NCBI GenBank assembly: GCA_025024175.1
Contig: QCXZ01000075.1
Location: 5,456,001-5,520,000, forward strand
DNA length: 64,000 nt
Origin: Rhyzopertha dominica
Lineage: Eukaryota > Arthropoda > Insecta > Coleoptera > Bostrichidae
Reading direction: 5' to 3'
The position numbers and the translations under genes were made by a program. Of this stretch, positions 58,221-64,000 are shown piece by piece. A model generated the notes under the pieces. It searched no databases. It saw only the letters and a list, made by a program, of their open reading frames with translations, and had not been told where the DNA came from. The stretch's first letter is position 1. Each line of letters opens with the position of its first letter.

Positions 58221-61200
58221 TTAGCACAAGTTTTCACAACCTCTTCTTCCAGTTTTGTAAGGAGCCTCGCCAACGTAATTCCCTCTGAAAATAAAAACAG
58301 AAAATATGTGTAAAGAAATTCGGAAAATACAGTATTTCTTCAGCTTGCAAGGGAATTTTTTTAATAATGTTTTGTGGATATGGGAGAGATGCTGCTGCTA
58401 TTCTAAACATTTTTCATAGCGCTATCTCTCTAGTTCACAAGTAAAATGCAATACAAAAGTGAAATAAAATGTGGTAATGTATTATCAAAATGTCAATAAA
58501 ACGGTGACAACTAACCCAGTCTTTTTGGGTTAGACCACGTTAGAACTGAACCAAACCCCAAGGAATTCTCCTCGAAAAATAATAATTAATGTAAGAGATT
58601 TTCAGTTAAATTATCAANGCTTATTNACATCTATAACGATGAGTAANAAAAAAAACATTACCCTGGTCCATAATTACAAACGTAGATATTACTTCTAGCA
58701 AATCCAGCAGGTCTCCAACTGGTGTAACCGCAGCCTACGTATTGAGTATCTGCCCAAACAAGCTGTAATATAATATGTTCATGAACACAACGGAAATCCA
58801 AATATAATAAGTAGTATTTTTACTGAACTTGTTTCAAGACAAATTTTACCTGAGTATAGTGGCCAATTTTGCGACCACCAATGGAAACGTTAGGATAAAT
58901 AAAATCCTTGTGCTCGATAAACCATTCATGAATTGCCATATCCCAGTCAGAACCAGTTTTCTTAGTTTTTGTCAATACAATGAAAAGATTTTGACCTACC
59001 CAAGACCAACGATCTGCAACACAAAATTTTTAGTTTCAAAATTATTTTTTTCTCTAGTTGTGTAATCTACTTTACCATCATCCACTGTGACATGCTCGAA
59101 TATGCAAGTATCGGCTATTTCTTGGGCCTTCTGTGCTAATTTTTCATCCCAATACTGAAAATAAAATAAAATATGATACTCAATTTATTTCTTGGGGTTG
59201 AGGGTAATATGGCAGTGCTAGGCTGTTTAGATAGAGNATATTGCTTGTCAAAAAATTAATATAAGTAATAACATAATACAAAAAAAAACAGACTTCCTAT
59301 GAAAGAATTACAAAATTGGTACGATGGTTGCCACATATACAGGGTCGCTACAAAGTATGGAACCAGCAGGATATTGCAGGTTCTGTTTGACCGATTTTTC
59401 TGAAATTGGGCATGGGTCTATGGGTAATCACAATGCATTTTCAGGAATCTTTTCAACTCTGTGTCAGCTCTCATTTCCGAGATATGGCTGCAAGTTGCAT
59501 TTTTTTTTAATGGGAAGAGGTCAAATATTTTTTCCTGATTTCAAAACTTGTACAATTTATTGCTTGAGAAAATTGTAAAATTGAGCCTGACAAAGAATGT
59601 AATAATAATGTAAAAATTTTCGTCTAGTTTGATCAATTTATTGCGAATACCTAAAAGTAACAAAGAAAAATATGATTTCGTGAAAATTGCAGTATTTTTT
59701 TCAGATTTACATTACAGAAGATGCTTAAAATGTTTCCCATTTACTTCCTGGCAGTAATGCAGCCTTGAGTAGAAGTTTTCTAATGTTCTTTGTTGCATAT
59801 TTATAAATACAATATTTCAGATACCCGCACAGGAAAAAATCAAGGGACGCCAGATCAGGGGAACGTGCTGGGCATTTTATCGCTACGCTCCTACCAATCC
59901 ATCTGTGTAAAAATATCGCATTCAAATACCCACGCTTGTTGGCTGCAAAGTGGGACGCGCAGCATTTTCACGATTAGGGAACACCCGAATCAGTTCTGGT
60001 ATCATTCAAATTACCATCGATGAAAAAAGGCCCAATAATGTGCTCACCGATAATACCACACCAGACATTCACTTTCTGAGGGTGTTTTGCCAGTTAAGCT
60101 AAAATCAACTCTATTTTTAAAATTTAAACCAATCACACACCTCAATTTAAGGTGTCATGGTTACTGGGTTGATTTTAGCTAACATCAACTTTAACAAAGA
60201 GAATAGGAACCGACCCAAAATCTTTCCATATATGCAGCAGCTAAAAGCATTGAATTCTTGCCTAACATGCACCTATGTTTCAAGTGTTTACACCAAGTGC
60301 AATCCACTGTATAATATAGAAATAAGTACTAAGCAGTCAATCCTACATCCTTTGTAGTTTGTATATTGATATTGAAGCTTTCTTTTCACATGAAATAACT
60401 GTGCCTAACTTCCTGTAGTTAAGTATGTGGGGGATAGCTCAATTGAGCAGCTGAATATGTGCTGCCAGCTTTTATGGATTGATAGATTTAGGGGTTAAAG
60501 AAAACACCTCGATGAGAAAACACAAATTTTCCAGTAATCTGTAGCAAGTCCAGGTTCTTACTTCCAGTGGAGATTAATTTAATTCAAAAATTAATTTAGT
60601 TTGACTAGTGGATAAGTTTATTCATTAAAAATTAATTAAATAACCTTTAGCGCATAATTCATAGAGATGTCTATAATTATATGTGATAAACGTGGAATGT
60701 ACTGTTATTGAAATAAAATAATGATTGTAACATGAATCGCTTTTGCTAAATAGATTACCTACAGTTGCATTATCAACTTTATGCAAGGCACTAATGTATG
60801 CTTACCAGTCTTTTTAGATTGACACCTCTAGGTTGGTGTCGAAGTTTACCCCGTGCAATTCGTAGTCGAATAGCATTATGACGGTTAACAATGTCATCCT
60901 TCTCGTTATCGCTGACTCCATTGTCTAGGACATAAAGTGATTGGTACTCAAAAGATTTCTATTTATTCTGAAAACATGATGCTGATGTTGGATGAAATGA
61001 ACACAAAACATTAATATAGGTAGTATTAGGCGTACTTTCATGTAATGGCATTGTTATCCAACAATATCACACATTTGATAAGAAAGAAAACACAGAGAAA
61101 GTTACTAGAAGGTATTAGCAGCCTAGCAATAAAAGTTTAAATAGTGCTAGTTTGATGGGTGTTTGATAGAGGATTAACAGTATTTCAACAGTTAATTACT

Positions 61201-61554
61201 TCCACATCCAACGGATGGGTAGTATTGTTACGCGAAAAAAATTTTCAAAAATTTTTATTTGCTCATTTTTTGTAGAGCAGATATCCAAGAATAGTTCTAG
61301 TGGTTACAGATAAAATTTTTCAATAAATTTGGTGTGAATAAAAGGTGAAGATAACATTATTTTGACGCTAGGATTGCTAAGCTTATACCTAAATGGTGTC
61401 CGGTTAATTATTGAAGTACCAGTATTATCAAGAATGACAAAGAAATGTTTAACATCTTACCTACTATTCCCAAACCACATTGATCATCCACAGCAAAAAC
61501 TACGAAAATGGAAAACAAGAGAAATAACACAGTAGGCCCTAAATAACGATTCAT
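58221..61554 (-). CDS. Secreted CAP-superfamily protein (antigen 5/venom-allergen-like)
   Basis: Six exons, all in frame: 61554-61461, 60924-60806, 59154-59076, 59013-58850, 58762-58662 and 58284-58221 (621 nt, 206 residues). Exon 1 is a signal peptide (MNRYLGPTVLFLLFSIFVVF) followed by DDQCG. The CAP domain follows: IVNRHNAIRLRIA, then YWDEKLAQKAQEIADTC with FEHVT, VGQNLF, a MAIHEWFIEH helix, then HYTQLVWADTQYVGCGYTSW (the CAP1 HYTQ-W signature), YVCNYGPGG, and a Cys-containing tail YVGEAPYKTGRRGC. Length and cysteines fit a single-domain secreted insect CAP protein. These occur in saliva, venom, haemolymph and reproductive tract. The physiological role and whether it is toxic cannot be told from sequence. 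A Tc1-like relic lies in intron 2. Confidence 0.88.
59338..60090 (-). pseudogene. Tc1/mariner-superfamily transposase remnant in the CAP gene intron
   Basis: Minus-sense blocks: VNVWCGIIGEHIIGPFFIDG near 60.06-60.0 kb, then FLHRWIGRSVAIKCPARSPD and LASLDFFLCGYLKYCIYK. The R-S-P-D-L-x-x-L-D-F-F-L-x-G word is typical of insect mariner-type transposases. Stops and shifts are present. The sequence down to 59338 (ACAGGGTCGC) probably is its 3' flank. Confidence 0.7.
60091..60216 (+). repeat. MITE family A, copy 3
   Basis: Almost identical to 13.63-13.76 kb over about 120 bp (AGCTAAAATCAACTC to GGAACCGACC), with the outer left end missing. It adjoins the mariner-type remnant in the CAP gene intron. 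The closeness of copies 2 and 3 suggests recent spread. Confidence 0.8.
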
Positions 61555-61618
61555 CTTGGGAAATAGTCTCTTCGATACTTCGACATTGACTGCATCACAA
61601 CGATATTTCGCACCGTCG

Positions 61619-61625
61619 TTTTATA
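61619..61625 (-). promoter_or_regulatory. TATA box of the CAP gene
   Basis: TATAAAA on the minus strand, 65 bp upstream of the ATG at 61554. A start site about 30 bp downstream would give a 5' UTR of roughly 35-40 nt. A TATA promoter suits a secreted, inducible or tissue-restricted gene. Confidence 0.55.
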
Positions 61626-61639
61626 GTTGAGATTTGCCG

Positions 61640-63560
61640 ATAAAGATTTTAATTACGCTTGCGCATGTTTTAAAAATGTCTTGCTTGTTTAAAGAACTAT
61701 GTGCCAACAGGTGCTTTGAGCTGCTTTCTGCGAAGAGATAAAACGCAGTGGGTGCTATTATCATGTTTTGTTGACAAATTTGCGTACCCATGAGTGAGAA
61801 ACTAACAGATAATAGAGCAAGTTGGATATACTCAAAAGCGAATTTTGAACTGGTTCTATAAATGAATATTTTAGAATAAAAGAATATATAAATTTGTTCC
61901 ACGCGTTTTTTCTGATACGTTTCAGGCTGAGCTTTGCGTTCTTTCTTAGAATACATCGACGTAAACTTATGTTACGCACAAAAACCGCAAAATTTTGAAT
62001 AACATTTAAATAAACCCATTGCAAAGTACGATTCTAAAGCGAGAGGCTAGAAAATGATACCGTGCGATGAGGCTAACGCCTGACGCAGGAAAACACAGGT
62101 AACATCACTGGGTATCATAAAACAAAGTCCTCCGCCGCGCCTATCTGTTCGCGATAAACTCAAAAACTACTAAACCGATCCTCGTGCGGTTTCACCAACA
62201 AATAGAGTGCTTCATGAGGACGATTTAGGTATATCTTTGTCAAGCTTTTGTGTACATTGGTTGAAATACATATAACATTAATTAGTGGAAGTGTCGTTCC
62301 CCTGTTATAGATCTATGAAAAAGTCCGAGATGGTATATCTATCTTTCAAGGATAGCTTACTATACTCATTTTATCTTACAGAAGTGGTCTCGTACAATAC
62401 GGTAATTGGAAAGCTATTTAGACGGATACAGTATATTAATCCTTATCAACTTAAATATGTTAATTACCTTAAGCATTTCATGCACATCATTATATAATCT
62501 TCTATAATTTAATGAATATTTTAGGAGTTATCACAAAAAATTACCGCGCGAGAAAATAAATAAGCAGAGCGATAACACATTCCTATAATAAACACACTTT
62601 TGGAGCGAATGGAGATGACTAGTATTAGAAGGTTCAATATTTTGTTTCATGAATTACAATAAATAAGCTTGAGGAAGAGTGCTCTGTAATAAACAATGAA
62701 CTTGCTTTAAAGTTAAGGACGTTTGGCAACAACCTAAAACTGTCAAAAACAACAAAACTATGGTTTTTGTGAAAATATGTGAAAATAGATATGTCATGTA
62801 CACAAGAATTAATTGTAATATTATAAATATTATGTATAATATGTTTGTTTAAATTAAATAAACGCTGTGTTCACCTGCATCTATCTTTAATAAATGCTCC
62901 AGTCGAGAACCATGCTCTGCTACAGGTATAATATACCATATACCTGTCCCTTGAACTATTTTTTTTTGTTTGGCAATTTTGTACTTTGCTATTACGAATT
63001 ACCTATAAGGATTTAATTGAGAGTATGGTATCAATAATTTAGGATTTAGGTAGTGTTCATGTTATTTATATTCGACAAAGTCTTTTCACTACATGCATAC
63101 GTTCATTTTGAACAAAAAAATATTAGAATTTCAGTCTTCTAATTCATTGTTATTCACATTCATAAGAATAATATAACGAGTCGCCTATGGGAAGTGAGAA
63201 CAGCCCCTAGAATCAAGTTTGGTATACCTGCGCCATCTACCGATATATACAAACACTCCAGTGACAATTATGACAATCAATTTAATTAACGTGGCTGACA
63301 GTTTTGACATGCTGTTGAACTTCGAGAGGGTCTCAAAAATACCAGTCTGGCGTACCAAATTTTGAAATCCATGAAGTACTATAGTCTTCGATTAGCTTAG
63401 ATAATTACGTAAAGCTGTGATAAGGGAGGAAATGTTTTCTTATGTTCGCTACAAGCTTTGTTCTAACCTGTAAGGATTCAAATAACATGCCTGTAAGTGT
63501 CTAGCAAAATATTTAGCTGTTGTGGACCAAGGAGGTGATTGCCCTGTTTATTTTAGTAGA
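61640..63560. other. Intergenic region between the CAP gene and AP3D1
   Basis: Contains at 62.10-62.27 kb a repeat-like stretch with AAAAACTACTAAACCGATC and CGGTTTCACCAACAAATAGA words that I associate with a widespread arthropod repeat. Family assignment is uncertain. The rest is AT-rich; the last 300 bp is the probable promoter and 5' UTR of AP3D1. Confidence 0.35.
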
Positions 63561-63563
63561 AAA

Positions 63564-63952
63564 ATGGCCTTTAAGAAAGTCAAGGGGAATCTAGAACGTA
63601 TGTTCGATAAGAATTTGACTGATTTGGTACGGGGCATAAGGAATAACAAAGAGAATGAGGTAAGTTGTTTTGACAACAAAAACTTGCACAATTTAGCGTG
63701 TACCTATTTACTTTGTTTTACAAATTGTTCATTTAAGTATTCATTTTAATCAGAATTAATAATGATACACATATTGTTTTTTTAGAATCTTAGAAAATTC
63801 TGTCTTATTATTTAATTATAAATATTAATTGCATATTGGTTTTTGTTTTCTTTTAGGCCAAATATATCGCACAATGTATGGAAGATATCAAACAAGAACT
63901 GCGCCAGGATAACTTGCAAGTTAAAAGTAACGCGATAGCAAAGCTAACATAT
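63564..63952 (+). CDS. AP3D1: AP-3 complex subunit delta, first two coding exons (continues off the right edge)
   Basis: Exons 63564-63659 and 63857-63952, each 32 codons in phase 0, with donors gtaagt and gtaagc and the acceptor cttttag. The protein starts MAFKKVKGNLERMFDKNLTD and continues LVRGIRNNKENE, then AKYIAQCMEDIKQELRQDN and VKSNAIAKLTY. This is the highly conserved N-terminus of AP-3 delta adaptin (garnet in Drosophila), the large subunit of the tetramer that sorts cargo from endosomes to lysosomes and pigment granules. The ATG has an AAA context and is the conserved family start. Only the first 64 of about 1000 residues are in the window. Confidence 0.93.
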
Positions 63953-64000
63953 GTAAGCAGTCATATTAAACTTTCGAAGGCTTTGAACCTCATGGTACTG

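Noticed and set aside
61621..62024. Minus-strand frames of 111 and 87 codons upstream of the CAP gene
   Set aside because: They lie above the TATA box, overlap each other in different frames and have no recognisable motifs.

Overview
The window is AT-rich, intron-bearing eukaryotic DNA from an insect draft assembly with a few N positions. Insect origin is supported by recognisable boule, Rca1/Emi, AP-3 delta and antigen-5-like CAP genes. The repeat fraction also fits: Penelope-like elements (PLEs), Jockey/CR1-type LINEs, Ty3/gypsy and BEL/Pao remnants, and pogo/Tigger and mariner-type transposons. A beetle is my best guess, but nothing in the sequence proves it. Gene models were built by hand from splice sites and reading-frame continuity. 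Every multi-exon model below closes in frame.

Layout. 0.36-0.59 kb (-): first exon of a THAP-domain gene running off the left edge. 4.1-12.1 kb (-): a six-exon, 571-residue gene with the architecture of PRDM9 (KRAB-like segment, SSXRD-like segment, zinc knuckle, PR/SET domain, C2H2 array). Its 5-kb last intron holds nested LINEs and a 2-kb Penelope palindrome. 13.2-13.9 kb: gypsy remnant. 14.3-16.1 kb (+): a second, complete THAP gene with a dead transposon in its intron. 16.4-17.6 kb: Penelope remnant. 17.6-24.3 kb: gene-poor AT-rich DNA, including a degenerate repeat array and a MITE. 24.3-40.8 kb (-): boule (DAZ family), with two alternative 3' ends. The short form is 258 residues. The long form is 676 residues and ends in a large GC-rich, low-complexity exon. 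42-46 kb: tRNA-like sequence, LINE remnants and a microsatellite. 47.5-53.7 kb (-): Rca1/Emi1 (FBXO5 family), whose intron holds a complete-length but broken Tigger-like transposon plus LINE and Penelope pieces. 54-56 kb: Penelope and BEL/Pao remnants. 58.2-61.6 kb (-): a secreted CAP/antigen-5-like protein of 206 residues. 63.56 kb to the right edge (+): first two exons of the AP-3 complex delta subunit (AP3D1, garnet in Drosophila).

Three of the host genes belong to families acting in germline or meiotic cell-cycle control: PRDM9-like (recombination-site histone methylation in vertebrates), boule (meiotic entry and translation) and Rca1/Emi (APC/C inhibition). I see no evidence that they form a functional unit. 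The most notable item is the PRDM9-like gene, because the full KRAB-like/SET/zinc-finger arrangement is best known from vertebrates.
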